A DNA stretch of 59,234 bases. Source: Nesterenkonia sp. GTDB lineage: Bacteria; Actinomycetota; Actinomycetes; Actinomycetales; Micrococcaceae. The number at the start of each line of letters is the position of its first letter. Position 1 is the first letter of the stretch. Location: assembly GCF_029265375.1 (NCBI RefSeq), contig NZ_JAJUJJ010000018.1:1-59234 (forward strand), written 5' to 3'. Both the position numbers and the translations under genes were made by a program. Positions 47,110 through 56,088 of this stretch are shown here, one piece after another. Under the pieces are notes generated by a model, which ran no database searches, was not told where the DNA came from, and worked only from the letters and a program-made list of their open reading frames with translations.

Positions 47110-47125
47110 GCGAAGGTTTGTTCGA
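47110..47125. promoter_or_regulatory. Second LexA/SOS-like box upstream of the HNH gene
   Basis: GCGAAG-GTTT-GTTCGA matches 10 of 12 positions of the SOS consensus: one half is perfect and the other has 4 of 6. It lies about 25 bases upstream of the first box. Confidence 0.5.
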
Positions 47126-47189
47126 GTTTGATGGCGGACAGGGGCGACCGGTTGCGGGGTGTGACAGCCCGACTCCGGGTGCTTGGCGA

Positions 47190-49208
47190 TTACGCCTGGA
47201 GTCCGAGGCTGCGCAGCAGCGGAGCTGGGTCCGGCTCGCGGCCCAGGGCGGCGCGGAAGGACTCCAGCGGCGGGCGAGTATTGCCCCGGGAGAGCAGCTC
47301 GGCCCGGAAGTGATCCCCGCGGGCGGCCAGCGCCTCGGCGTCGTGCATCACCTCGCGGAACCATTCGCTGGCATCCTTGGCCAGGACCTCGGCCCACAGA
47401 TAGGAGTAGTAGCCGGCCGCATAGCCGGCGCTGGCGAAGATGTGCTTGAAGAATCCGCCGTGATACCGCGGAGGCACCAGGGGCAGGTCCAGCCCCCAGG
47501 CTGCCAGCACCTGCTGCTCGAAGCCTTCCGGGTCGACGGCGGCCTCCCGCGCCTGTACCACGCTCAGGGTGTGCCACCCGAGGTCGATGACCACTGCGGC
47601 CACATGCTCAGCGGTGGAGCACCCCTTGCCCCAGAGCTCGTCAGCAGCCGGCTCGGCTCCGGGCCGCACGGGGGAGGAGAAGAGCTCCTGGAAGACCTCG
47701 TTGACCTGGGAGGGGAACTCCACATTGTCCCGAGGCAGAGCAGTGCCTGAGAGCTGCGGAAACTCGGCGCGAGCCAGCAGTGCGTGCAGTGCGTGGCCGA
47801 ATTCGTGGAACAGAGTCTTCTGCTCCGCCGGGGTGAGCACCGGCTGCTGCCCTTCGGCTGGGGGAGCGACGTTGAGGTTGTTGGTGACCACCGCCTGGGA
47901 ACCCGCCAACGACGACGGCACGGAGAATGCATTCATCCAGGCGCCGCCGGACTTGGTGTCACGCGTGTAGAGGTCCAGCAGATACAGGCCCAGTCCCTCG
48001 CCGGGGGCTCCCGGCTCGCCGTCGAAGACTTCGAAGCTGCGGGCTCCGGGCACGAAGCTGGGCAGGTCATCGCGCTCCACCATGGTGATCCCGTAGACCC
48101 GGCGCGCGGCCTCGGCCAGGCGCCGCAGCCCCTCTTCGACGCTGATGTCCTCGCCGGCCTCAGACCGGTCCAGTGTGCTGCGGACTCGTGCCAGCCCGTA
48201 GCTGACGTCCCAGGGCTGCATGTCCTGGCCCAGGCCGAGGTGATCGGCCACACGCCGGCATTCCTCCCGCGCGCGGTCGGCGGCTCCGGCAGCGATGCGG
48301 CGCAGCAGCGACTCCACGGACTCCCGGCTCTCAGCGGTGCGCAGCGGCAGCACAGACTCCAGATAGTTCGCACATCCCAGCAGCTGGGCCTTCTCCGCCC
48401 GCAGCAGGGCGATCTGGGCGCCGATCTGCCGGGTGGTGCGCCCCTGCTCGTCCTTCAGCGTGCCGCGCCCCACGGAGGCGGCATGGACCCGGCGCCGGGT
48501 CTCGCGGTCCTCCAAGGAGGCCAGGACCGCCTGCTGGACCGGCATAGTCAGCGTCAGCAGATACCCGCAGTCATGGCCGGCGGCCTGCGCGGCGGCGCGT
48601 GCCGAGGAGATTCGTGCCTCACTCAGGCCCGCCAGCTCCTCCGCAGTGTCCACCAGCACCGCGGCCTCAGCCGCCTCGCGCACCTGAAGGCGGGAGTAGG
48701 CGGTCTCCAGCTCTGCCAGCTGCTGGTTCAGCCGCTTGAGCGCGGACTGCTCGGAATCGCCCAGCCCGGCTCCGGCGGCCGATGCGGTGAGCAGCAGATG
48801 CCGCAGGTACCAGCGCTGTTCGGCGGTGGCTTCGACCTCCGAGGCATCGATGCGCGCCTGCAGCTCCTCCAGACGTGCGTACAGGCCCGGGTGCAGAGTG
48901 AGCCAGTCGGTGTGGGCGGCGATCTCCGGGGCCGCCTCGGCACGCACCTGCTGGCGGGCCGCAGTGCCGTCAGCGGCCGTCACCGCGCCGAAGGCCCGCA
49001 TAAGCCTGTCCAGCTCCCGCCCCGAGCGGGCCAGGGGGTGCAGCACATTCTCCACCGTGGCAGGCTCGGGGCACTCAGCAATGGCGGCCACCTCCTCCCG
49101 CTGGGTCGCCATGGCGCCCTGCCGGGCCGGCCCCCAGGCGCCGTCGTCGACGGTGGTCATATCCGGATATCCGTAGTCCACAGTGCGCGTCCACGGGGCT
49201 GATGCCAC
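47190..49208 (-). CDS. M3-family zinc metallopeptidase (oligopeptidase / peptidyl-dipeptidase)
   Basis: This 672-residue peptidase carries the zinc motif HEFGHALH and, 25-30 residues later, VNEVFQELFSSP, which provides the third ligand. Dcp and oligopeptidase A are the nearest well-known types. It acts on short peptides in the cytoplasm; there is no signal peptide. The GTG at 49208 with GGAGGG upstream is chosen; the open frame continues much further upstream but without homology. It is divergent from yebC. Confidence 0.9.
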   Translation of the reverse strand: MASAPWTRTVDYGYPDMTTVDDGAWGPARQGAMATQREEVAAIAECPEPATVENVLHPLARSGRELDRLMRAFGAVTAADGTAARQQVRAEAAPEIAAHTDWLTLHPGLYARLEELQARIDASEVEATAEQRWYLRHLLLTASAAGAGLGDSEQSALKRLNQQLAELETAYSRLQVREAAEAAVLVDTAEELAGLSEARISSARAAAQAAGHDCGYLLTLTMPVQQAVLASLEDRETRRRVHAASVGRGTLKDEQGRTTRQIGAQIALLRAEKAQLLGCANYLESVLPLRTAESRESVESLLRRIAAGAADRAREECRRVADHLGLGQDMQPWDVSYGLARVRSTLDRSEAGEDISVEEGLRRLAEAARRVYGITMVERDDLPSFVPGARSFEVFDGEPGAPGEGLGLYLLDLYTRDTKSGGAWMNAFSVPSSLAGSQAVVTNNLNVAPPAEGQQPVLTPAEQKTLFHEFGHALHALLARAEFPQLSGTALPRDNVEFPSQVNEVFQELFSSPVRPGAEPAADELWGKGCSTAEHVAAVVIDLGWHTLSVVQAREAAVDPEGFEQQVLAAWGLDLPLVPPRYHGGFFKHIFASAGYAAGYYSYLWAEVLAKDASEWFREVMHDAEALAARGDHFRAELLSRGNTRPPLESFRAALGREPDPAPLLRSLGLQA

Positions 49209-49251
49209 GGTGAGCTCCCTCCTGCTAGTAGCCTGGAGACAGACTACAGAG

Positions 49252-49270
49252 TCGTTGCCTGATGCAACGA
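49252..49270. promoter_or_regulatory. Inverted repeat between the peptidase gene and yebC
   Basis: TCGTTGC and GCAACGA form 7-bp arms around CTGAT, 28 bases before the yebC ATG. It may be an operator or a leader hairpin. Confidence 0.4.
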
Positions 49271-49298
49271 CGTATCGCCTTCGATCACGAGGAGAGAT

Positions 49299-50060
49299 AT
49301 GGCCGGCCACTCCAAATGGGCCAATACCAAGCACCGCAAGGCGGCCGTGGATGCCAAGCGCGCCAAGATCAACGCTCGCTACATCAAGCAGATCGAAGTG
49401 GCGGCGCGCAACGGCGGCCCTGACCCCGCCGGCAATCCGGCGCTGGACCTGGCGGTCTCCAAGGCGAAGAAGGAGTCGGTGCCCAATGACAACATCGACC
49501 GCGCCATCAAGCGCGGCGCGGGGCTCACCGGCGAGGCCGTGGACTATGAGGAGATCACCTATGAGGTCCGCGGACCGGCCGGATCGGCGCTGCTGGTGGA
49601 GTGCCTGACCGACAATCGCAACCGCGCGGCCGCTGAGGTGCGCACTGCGGTCACCCGCGCCGGCGGCACTGTGGCGGATCCGGGCTCGGTGGCCTATATG
49701 TTCCAGCGCAAGGGCGTGGTGACTGTGCCCAAGTCCGACGGCGTCACCGAGGACGATGTGCTCGCAGCGGTTCTGGAGGCCGGCGTGGAGGAGGTCTTCG
49801 AGAACGAGGAGAACTTCGAGATCCGTTCGGAGCCCGGAGATCTCCGCGATGTGGTCACCGGACTCCAGGAGGCCGGGATCAGCTATGACTCCGACGAGGT
49901 CGCGTTCATCTCCGACATCTCCGTGGACCTGGAGCTCGACGACGCCAAGAAGTTCCTGCGCCTGCATGATGCTCTGGATGACCTCGACGACGTGCAGAGC
50001 ATCCACACCAACGCCGACCTCAGCGCTGAAACTCTGGCGGCGCTCAACGCCGAGGGCTGA
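49299..50060 (+). CDS. yebC: YebC/PmpR-family protein
   Basis: This 253-residue protein starts with the family signature [16 protein letters not shown] and continues with [13 protein letters not shown] and [16 protein letters not shown]. YebC proteins were named DNA-binding regulators; recent work on relatives shows a role in easing ribosome stalling at proline tracts. It is always close to ruvC, as here (7 bases). AGGAGAG precedes the ATG. Confidence 0.95.
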   Translation: MAGHSKWANTKHRKAAVDAKRAKINARYIKQIEVAARNGGPDPAGNPALDLAVSKAKKESVPNDNIDRAIKRGAGLTGEAVDYEEITYEVRGPAGSALLVECLTDNRNRAAAEVRTAVTRAGGTVADPGSVAYMFQRKGVVTVPKSDGVTEDDVLAAVLEAGVEEVFENEENFEIRSEPGDLRDVVTGLQEAGISYDSDEVAFISDISVDLELDDAKKFLRLHDALDDLDDVQSIHTNADLSAETLAALNAEG

Positions 50061-50067
50061 GGCCGCC

Positions 50068-50757
50068 ATGACCCCGCGGCCGGCTGCGGCGCTGGGCGGC
50101 TCTGCCGGGGCCTCCCGGGCCGCACAGACCGCTCCGCAGCGGATTCTGGGGGTGGACCCCGGACTGACCCGGTGCGGATTCGCGGTGGTGGAGATGCTGC
50201 CCAACCGCACCGGAAGCTCGGTGCATGTGGAGGTCAAAGGCACCCGCAGCGATCAGGATCTGGCCGAACGGATCCTGGCGATCCAGCGCGCCGCGGAGGA
50301 GCTGCTGGACAGCTTCGCACCCGATGTGGTCGCCGTCGAGCGGGTCTTCTCCGCGAACAATGCGCCCACCGCCATCGCCACCGCCCAGGCCTCCGGGGTG
50401 ATCATCGCCGCCGCGGCGGCGCGCGGCATTCCCGTAGCCTGGCACACGCCCTCCGAGGTGAAGGCTGCGGTGACCGACGACGGCCGGGCCGACAAGGACG
50501 CAGTGGCCCGGATGGTCCAGCGCATCCTGGGCCTTCCCGGCCGCCCCAAGCCGGTGGACGCCACCGATGCCTACGCCGTGGCGATCTGCCACGGATGGCG
50601 CTCCGGGGTGGGGGCAGCGTTCAGCATGACCGCCAGCACGCAGACCCACCAGGGCGCGCGGACTGCGCTGCAGCGTGCCGCCGACGCGCAGCCTGATGGA
50701 CTCACGCCGGCCCAGCGTGCGTGGCAGGAGGCCGAAAGACGCGCCGCACGCCGCTAG
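50068..50757 (+). CDS. ruvC: Holliday junction resolvase RuvC
   Basis: This 229-residue endonuclease cuts Holliday junctions symmetrically. Catalytic acids lie in ILGVDPGLTRCGFAV, VVAVERVFSANN and DATDAYAVAICH. There is a low-complexity N-terminal extension of about 24 residues before the fold and a polar C-terminal tail of about 40 residues. The ATG at 50068 follows yebC by 7 bases. An earlier in-frame start is not needed. Confidence 0.95.
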   Translation: MTPRPAAALGGSAGASRAAQTAPQRILGVDPGLTRCGFAVVEMLPNRTGSSVHVEVKGTRSDQDLAERILAIQRAAEELLDSFAPDVVAVERVFSANNAPTAIATAQASGVIIAAAAARGIPVAWHTPSEVKAAVTDDGRADKDAVARMVQRILGLPGRPKPVDATDAYAVAICHGWRSGVGAAFSMTASTQTHQGARTALQRAADAQPDGLTPAQRAWQEAERRAARR

Positions 50758-50785
50758 ATGCGCCGCAGACCTCACGGCCACCGAT

Positions 50786-50791
50786 TACAGT
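50786..50791 (+). promoter_or_regulatory. -10 element of ruvA-ruvB
   Basis: TACAGT lies just before the SOS-like box and 50 bases before the ruvA ATG, so ruvAB may have their own promoter. Confidence 0.4.
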
Positions 50792-50793
50792 GG

Positions 50794-50809
50794 TCGAAGA
50801 TACGTTCTA
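50794..50809. promoter_or_regulatory. LexA/SOS-like box upstream of ruvA
   Basis: TCGAAG-ATAC-GTTCTA matches 10 of 12 positions of the actinobacterial SOS consensus with perfect 6-4-6 spacing. It sits directly downstream of the putative ruvA -10 element. ruvCAB is SOS-controlled in mycobacteria. Confidence 0.6.
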
Positions 50810-50841
50810 GTTCTGTGAGCAGACGGTGAGGGGATACACCC

Positions 50842-51489
50842 ATGATTTCCAGTATTCGCGGCGATGTGCTCCACGTGGGGTTAGACCATGCAGTGGTGGA
50901 GGTCTCCGGCTTCGGGCTGACCGTCTTCGCCACTCCAGCCACGCTGGGCACCCTGCGCAGCGGGGGAGCTGCTTTTCTGCAGACCAGCTTTGTGCCCCGC
51001 CAGGATGAGGCACCGCTGCTGTTCGGCTTCGCCGACGCCGACGAACGGGAGATCTTCACCACCCTGCTGGGGATCTCCGGGGTGGGGCCGCGGCTTGCCC
51101 TGGCAGTGCTCAGCGTGCACACCCCCGACGACGTCCGGCGCGCCATCCAGACCTCCGACACCGCAGCCTTCACCAAGGTCCCAGGCATCGGCAAGAAGAC
51201 CGCCCAGCGGATTCTGCTGGAGCTGGCCGGAAAGCTGGTCATCGAGCCGGAGCAGACCCAGAACGGGGCAGCGGCCGGTCCGGAGCCTGCTTCCTCCACG
51301 GTGGCCGAGGTTCGCTCCGCGCTGACCTCGCTGGGCTGGACGGAGAAGGACGCGGCCGCCGCAGTGGACGCCACCCTGCAGCAGGCGCCTGAGCTGGCCG
51401 AGGCGGACACCGCCACGGTGCTGCGCACCACGCTGCGCTCCCTCGGGTCGGCCAAGGCGGCTGGGGCCGCCGGAGGCGGCAGCCGATGA
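50842..51489 (+). CDS. ruvA: Holliday junction helicase subunit RuvA
   Basis: This 215-residue protein binds four-way junctions as tetramers and loads RuvB. An OB domain ([13 protein letters not shown]) is followed by two helix-hairpin-helix motifs ([13 protein letters not shown] and [13 protein letters not shown]) and a C-terminal RuvB-binding domain ([16 protein letters not shown]). The start is ATG with GAGGGG upstream. It overlaps ruvB by 4 bases (ATGA). Confidence 0.96.
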   Translation: MISSIRGDVLHVGLDHAVVEVSGFGLTVFATPATLGTLRSGGAAFLQTSFVPRQDEAPLLFGFADADEREIFTTLLGISGVGPRLALAVLSVHTPDDVRRAIQTSDTAAFTKVPGIGKKTAQRILLELAGKLVIEPEQTQNGAAAGPEPASSTVAEVRSALTSLGWTEKDAAAAVDATLQQAPELAEADTATVLRTTLRSLGSAKAAGAAGGGSR

Positions 51490-52553
51490 GCTCAACACCG
51501 GCAGAGCAGCCTGAGGACCGTCAGCTGGTCAACAGCGCGCCGGCCGCCGAGGAGAAGGCGCTGGAGGCGGCGCTGCGGCCGAAGGCGCTGGGTGATTTTG
51601 TGGGTCAGTCCACAGTGCGGGCTCAGCTCTCCCTGGTGCTGCAGTCCTCGACGATGCGCGGCGCCGCAGCTGACCACGTGCTGCTCTCCGGGCCCCCCGG
51701 CCTGGGCAAAACCACCCTGGCGATGATCATCGCCGCAGAGATGAACGCAGCCCTGCGCATCACCTCCGGCCCAGCCATCCAGCACGCCGGAGACCTCGCC
51801 GCCATCCTCTCCTCCCTCACCGAGGGAGAGGTGCTGTTCATCGATGAGATCCACCGCATGTCCCGCCCGGCCGAGGAGATGCTCTACATGGCCATGGAGG
51901 ACTTCCGGGTGGACATCATCGTGGGCAAGGGCGCAGGCGCCACCTCGATCCCGCTGGAGCTTCCGCCCTTCACCCTGGTGGGCGCCACCACGCGCGCAGG
52001 TCTGCTGCCGGGACCGCTGCGCGACCGCTTCGGCTTCACCGGGCATCTGGAGTACTACAGCGCCGAGGAGCTGCAGCAGGTGCTGCGCCGGTCCGCGGGC
52101 ATGCTGGACATGGATGTCACCGAGGCCGGGTTCGCCGAGATCGCCTCTCGCTCACGCGGCACACCGCGGATCGCGAACCGTCTGCTGCGCCGAGTGCGCG
52201 ACTGGGCCCTGGTCCACGGCGTCGACCAGGTGGACCAGCAGGCGGCCTCCAAGGCGCTGGACACCTATGAGGTGGACTCCCTGGGCCTGGACCGGCTGGA
52301 CCGCGCAGTGCTGCAGGCGCTGTGCACCAAATTCGGCGGGGGACCGGTGGGGCTGTCCACCCTGGCAGTTCTGGTGGGCGAGGAGACTGAGACCGTCGAA
52401 ACCGTGGCCGAGCCGTATCTGGTGCGCGAAGGCCTGCTGGCGCGCACCCCCCGCGGCCGGATCGCCACCGGAGCCGCCTGGGAGCACCTGGGTCTCACAC
52501 CTCCGCAGCGCGCCGAGGACAGTGCCGGCACCGCTACGCTATGGGACGAATGA
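51486..52553 (+). CDS. ruvB: Holliday junction branch-migration ATPase RuvB
   Basis: This 355-residue AAA+ motor drives branch migration. Walker [10 protein letters not shown], Walker [11 protein letters not shown], sensor 1 [19 protein letters not shown] and the C-terminal winged helix are all present. [12 protein letters not shown] opens the conserved region. It overlaps ruvA by 4 bases. Confidence 0.97.
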   Translation: MSSTPAEQPEDRQLVNSAPAAEEKALEAALRPKALGDFVGQSTVRAQLSLVLQSSTMRGAAADHVLLSGPPGLGKTTLAMIIAAEMNAALRITSGPAIQHAGDLAAILSSLTEGEVLFIDEIHRMSRPAEEMLYMAMEDFRVDIIVGKGAGATSIPLELPPFTLVGATTRAGLLPGPLRDRFGFTGHLEYYSAEELQQVLRRSAGMLDMDVTEAGFAEIASRSRGTPRIANRLLRRVRDWALVHGVDQVDQQAASKALDTYEVDSLGLDRLDRAVLQALCTKFGGGPVGLSTLAVLVGEETETVETVAEPYLVREGLLARTPRGRIATGAAWEHLGLTPPQRAEDSAGTATLWDE

Positions 52554-52599
52554 CGGCTGCGGTGAGCACTCTGATCGGTGAGCATCAGGTCTTACCTGC

Positions 52600-52605
52600 T
52601 AGTCT
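52600..52605 (+). promoter_or_regulatory. -10 element of yajC, leaderless type
   Basis: TAGTCT ends 8 bases before the GTG at 52614, arguing for that start over an in-frame GTG-type start at 52578. Confidence 0.45.
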
Positions 52606-52613
52606 TGCCGGTT

Positions 52614-52964
52614 GTGATTGACACCTTTCTGACCCAGATTCTCGCCGGGGGCGCGGCGGGCGAACCGGCTGGCGGCGGACTGCTGCTGGTGGTGATGTTT
52701 GCCCTGCTGGCCCTGCTGGTATTCATGACCTTCCGGCGCAACCGCAAGATGCGCCAGGCCCAGCAGGAGGCGCACAGCTCAGCGGTGATCGGAGCCGAGG
52801 TCCTCACCGCCGGCGGCGTGGTGGGCACTGTGGTGGCCCGCGATGAGGAGCGCCAGCGCGTCACCCTGGAGTTCTCCAACGGAGACCGAGTGGACTTCCT
52901 GCTCGGCGCGGTCCAGCAGGTCCTGACCCCGGCTGCCGGCCAGCAGAGCGACGAGGACGACTGA
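52614..52964 (+). CDS. yajC: Preprotein translocase accessory subunit YajC
   Basis: This 116-residue protein has one membrane helix (GGGLLLVVMFALLALLVFMTF) followed by basic residues FRRNRKMRQAQ and the conserved cytoplasmic VLTAGGVVGTVV. YajC associates with SecDF to help protein export. The C-terminus is acidic (QQSDEDD). It is followed by secD after 9 bases. Confidence 0.92.
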   Translation: MIDTFLTQILAGGAAGEPAGGGLLLVVMFALLALLVFMTFRRNRKMRQAQQEAHSSAVIGAEVLTAGGVVGTVVARDEERQRVTLEFSNGDRVDFLLGAVQQVLTPAAGQQSDEDD

Positions 52965-52973
52965 CCGGTATTC

Positions 52974-54881
52974 ATGGCTGCTTCCCCTCCCGTCCGCAAG
53001 GCCCGCGCCGCGCTGGTGGTCCTGGTCCTGCTGCTGATCACCATGGGCGGCGTGCTGGCCTACGGTGTGCAGCAGGGGCGCGCCCAATGGGCTCCACTGC
53101 TGGCGCTGGACCTCGAAGGCGGCACCCAGATGGTGCTCTCTCCCGAAGCCGAGCCGGGGGAGGAGATCGACGACGAACAGCTCAACCAGGCGGTGGAGAT
53201 CATTCGCCAGCGCGTGGACGGAACCGGCGTGGCGGAAGCCGAGATCGCCGTACAGGGCTCGGAGAACATCGTGGTCAACCTGCCGGGCGTGCCCGACCAG
53301 GAGACCCGTGAGCTGATCCAGGCACCGGCGGATATGGAGTTCCGCCCCGTGCTGCGGGCCGAGACCGACCCCGAGTACCTGGATGAGATGATGCTCGACG
53401 CCCAGCGGGAGGAGCTCAGTGAGGAGGAGTTCGCCCAGCTGGAGGAGGAGCTTGAGGCTCAGCGCGAGCAGGACCAGCAGCAGGATGAGGAGCCGGCTGA
53501 GCCGGAGGACTTCCCCGAGCCCGAGGGCGAGCCTGAGCACAACTCTGACCTGAACTGGATCACCCCCGAGCTGGCAGCCGAGTTCGCCAACTTTGAGTGC
53601 AGCAGCGAGCTCTCCATGGAGCAGCGCCAGGCGCAGGACCCGGACGAGCCGCTGATCACCTGTGACCCGACCCGCGGCGAGAAGTTCCTGCTCGGACCCG
53701 TGGATGTTGACGGTGAGCATATCGAGGACGCCAGCTGGGGCTCCGAACAGTCGCCGGGCGGTACTCCCACCGGTGCCTATGAAGTGGTGGTGCACTTCGA
53801 CTCCACCGGCACCGAGCTGTTCCGGGAGTCCTCCACCCGTCTCTACGGATACCCGGAGGGCGAGGCCCAGAATCGCTTCGGAATCGTTCTGGACGGTCAT
53901 GTGATCGTCGCACCGAATATGCGCTCCCCGATCACTGACGGCAATGCCCGCATCACCGGCGGCTACACCGAGCAGGAGGCAGAGCAGCTGGCAGAGCAGC
54001 TGCGCTACGGGTCGCTGCCGATCTCCTTCAGCATCGAGTCCGAGCAGCAGATCTCCGCCACCCTCGGCGCCGACCAGCTGCGCATGGGTCTGCTGGCAGG
54101 AGTCATCGGCCTGCTGCTGACCGCCGGCTATGCCGTCTTCCAATACCGTGCGCTGGCCCTGGCGGTCACCATCCCCTCCCTGGTGGTGGTGGGAGTGATC
54201 ACCTGGTGGGCCATCTCGCTGCTGGGCTGGAGCGACGGCTACCGGCTCTCGCTGGCCGGCATCGCCGGTCTCATCCTCTCCATCGGACTGACCGCAGACT
54301 CCTTCGTGGTCTACTTCGAACGCGTCAAGGACGAGCTGCGTGAAGGCCGGAGCCTGGCCGGGGCGGTCGAAGCCGGCTGGTCGCGCGCCCGGCGCACCAT
54401 TCTGGCCTCCAAGGCTGTCAACGTGCTGGCCGCCGTCGTGCTGTATCTGGTGGCGGTGGGCAATGTGCGCGGCTTCGCCTTCACCCTGGGCCTGACCGCT
54501 CTGATCGATGTGATTCTGGTCTTCCTGTTCACCCACCCGCTGATGCAGCTGCTGGCCCGCCGCAGATTCTTCGCCGCCGGAAAATCGTTCTCCGGGCTCA
54601 GCGCCAGGGAGCTCGGCGTGGACGTGCTCTACCGCGGTGCCGGACGCTTCGCCCACCGTCGGATGGTTTCGGCGCGCGAGGGTGAGGACGGCGCGCGGCC
54701 CGATCGTGACTCGGCGGCCGCCGACCGCTCTGAGGAGCTCCCCGATATCCCAGAAGAGGAGTGGGCCCAGATGACCATTGCCGAGCGCCGTCGAGCCCGC
54801 GAGGCCGCAACCGCGCGCCGCGAGCAGACCGAGGATGCCTCGGCCGAACCCTCCTCCACCACTCCGGGGGGTGATCGCTGA
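52974..54881 (+). CDS. secD: Protein translocase subunit SecD
   Basis: This 635-residue protein, with SecF, uses proton flow to pull exported proteins through the membrane. An N-terminal helix is followed by LDLEGGTQMVL, a large periplasmic domain and five C-terminal helices (ending ALIDVILVFLFTHPLM). Between about residues 140 and 190 there is a highly acidic, Gln/Glu-rich stretch. The cytoplasmic tail after the last helix, about 90 residues of Glu/Arg/Ala-rich sequence, is longer than in E. coli. It overlaps secF by one base (TGATG). Confidence 0.95.
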   Translation: MAASPPVRKARAALVVLVLLLITMGGVLAYGVQQGRAQWAPLLALDLEGGTQMVLSPEAEPGEEIDDEQLNQAVEIIRQRVDGTGVAEAEIAVQGSENIVVNLPGVPDQETRELIQAPADMEFRPVLRAETDPEYLDEMMLDAQREELSEEEFAQLEEELEAQREQDQQQDEEPAEPEDFPEPEGEPEHNSDLNWITPELAAEFANFECSSELSMEQRQAQDPDEPLITCDPTRGEKFLLGPVDVDGEHIEDASWGSEQSPGGTPTGAYEVVVHFDSTGTELFRESSTRLYGYPEGEAQNRFGIVLDGHVIVAPNMRSPITDGNARITGGYTEQEAEQLAEQLRYGSLPISFSIESEQQISATLGADQLRMGLLAGVIGLLLTAGYAVFQYRALALAVTIPSLVVVGVITWWAISLLGWSDGYRLSLAGIAGLILSIGLTADSFVVYFERVKDELREGRSLAGAVEAGWSRARRTILASKAVNVLAAVVLYLVAVGNVRGFAFTLGLTALIDVILVFLFTHPLMQLLARRRFFAAGKSFSGLSARELGVDVLYRGAGRFAHRRMVSAREGEDGARPDRDSAAADRSEELPDIPEEEWAQMTIAERRRAREAATARREQTEDASAEPSSTTPGGDR

Positions 54882-56032
54882 TGGCCGCAGGATTCGCTCA
54901 GGCAGGCAATCAGCTCTACACCGGTGAGCGTTCCTATCCCTTCATCCAGCGCTCGAATCTGTGGTTCGCGCTGGCCGCTGTGCTGATCATCGCCTCCGTG
55001 GCCATTCCGTTCTTCCGCGGCGGCTTCAACCTGGGCATCGAGTTCACCGGCGGCAGCGAATTCACCATCTCCCAGACCGAGAACACTGAGGTGAGCCTGG
55101 GGGAGGAGGCCGTGCAGGACACGGCGGGCCAAGAGGCCACGGTCACCAATATTGCCCCCGGGACCATGCGGGTGCAGACCAGTCAGCTCGACGACGAGCA
55201 GACGCTGCAGGTCGCCGAGGCGCTGCAGGAGGCCTACGAGGTCTCCGCTGAGCAGGTCTCCTCCCAGTTCATCGGCCCGGTCTGGGGCGAGCACGTCTCG
55301 CAGCAGATGATGGTGGGCCTGGCGATCTTCCTGGCGCTGGTGACGCTGTATATGGCGTTCTACTTCCGCACCTGGAAGATGTCCCTGGCCGCCATCGCCG
55401 GACTGGGCTTTGTGGTGGTGGTGACCGTGGGGATCTACTCGGCCACAGGTTTCGAGGTGACGCCCAGTGCGATCATCGGGTTCCTGACCATCCTCTCCTA
55501 TGCGCTCTACGACACGATGGTGGTCTTCGACAAGATTCGTGAGAATGTCGAGCGCCTGCAGGAGCAGAAGGATCAGACGTTCACCGAACGGGTGAACCTG
55601 GCTATCAACCAGACGCTTGTGCGTTCGGTGAACACCTCGGTGGTGGGCATTCTGCCGGTGGGCGCGATTCTGTTCATCGGCTCCTGGCTGCTGGGCGCCG
55701 GAACTCTGCGGGACATCGCGCTGGCGCTGTTCACCGGCATCATTGTCGGCACCATCGCCACCATCTTCGTCCAGGCTCCGCTGTATGCGCGGATGCGTCG
55801 GGGAGACCGGGATATCACTGCCCATACCGAGGAGGTCCTGGCGCTGCGTCAGGAGCGCGGAGTCGGTGGGGTGACCTATTCGGGCACCCCGCTGGACGAT
55901 GACGGCAGGCCCACCTCCTTCCCGCCGCTGCCGGAGCCTGAGGACGAAGAGCCTGAGGACGACGACCTCGGCTACGAAATCATCATCACCGGTGAAGGGC
56001 CCGCTTCGGCCTCTGACGGCCGCAGCGGTTAG
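54881..56032 (+). CDS. secF: Protein translocase subunit SecF
   Basis: This 383-residue partner of SecD has six membrane helices, with FNLGIEFTGGSEFT after the first, and SLAAIAGLGFVVVVTVGIYS and LSYALYDTMVVFDKIREN in the core. The C-terminal 70 residues are acidic and cytoplasmic (EPEDEEPEDDDLGYEI). The last stop overlaps the putative relA -10 element. Confidence 0.95.
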   Translation: MAAGFAQAGNQLYTGERSYPFIQRSNLWFALAAVLIIASVAIPFFRGGFNLGIEFTGGSEFTISQTENTEVSLGEEAVQDTAGQEATVTNIAPGTMRVQTSQLDDEQTLQVAEALQEAYEVSAEQVSSQFIGPVWGEHVSQQMMVGLAIFLALVTLYMAFYFRTWKMSLAAIAGLGFVVVVTVGIYSATGFEVTPSAIIGFLTILSYALYDTMVVFDKIRENVERLQEQKDQTFTERVNLAINQTLVRSVNTSVVGILPVGAILFIGSWLLGAGTLRDIALALFTGIIVGTIATIFVQAPLYARMRRGDRDITAHTEEVLALRQERGVGGVTYSGTPLDDDGRPTSFPPLPEPEDEEPEDDDLGYEIIITGEGPASASDGRSG

Positions 56033-56035
56033 ACT
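56030..56035 (+). promoter_or_regulatory. -10 element of relA
   Basis: TAGACT overlaps the secF stop codon and lies 53 bases before the GTG start of relA. Confidence 0.45.
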
Positions 56036-56058
56036 ATTCCTTACACATTTAAAGGAAT
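56036..56058 (+). terminator. AT-rich hairpin between secF and relA
   Basis: ATTCCTT and AAGGAAT form 7-bp arms around 9 bases, unusually AT-rich for this genome. It may be a weak terminator or a leader structure of relA. Confidence 0.35.
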
Positions 56059-56088
56059 TTCGTCGGTGGGAGAGCAGGCACTACTCAG

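Noticed and set aside
47068-47577. N-terminal extension of the HNH nuclease frame by 170 codons
   Set aside because: It would run through the peptidase gene 3' end and over a consensus -10 element; the ATG at 47067 is far better supported.
49209-50243. Upstream extension of the M3 peptidase frame
   Set aside because: It would run through yebC and the start of ruvC on the opposite strand. The GTG at 49208 with a good ribosome site gives the family-typical N-terminus.
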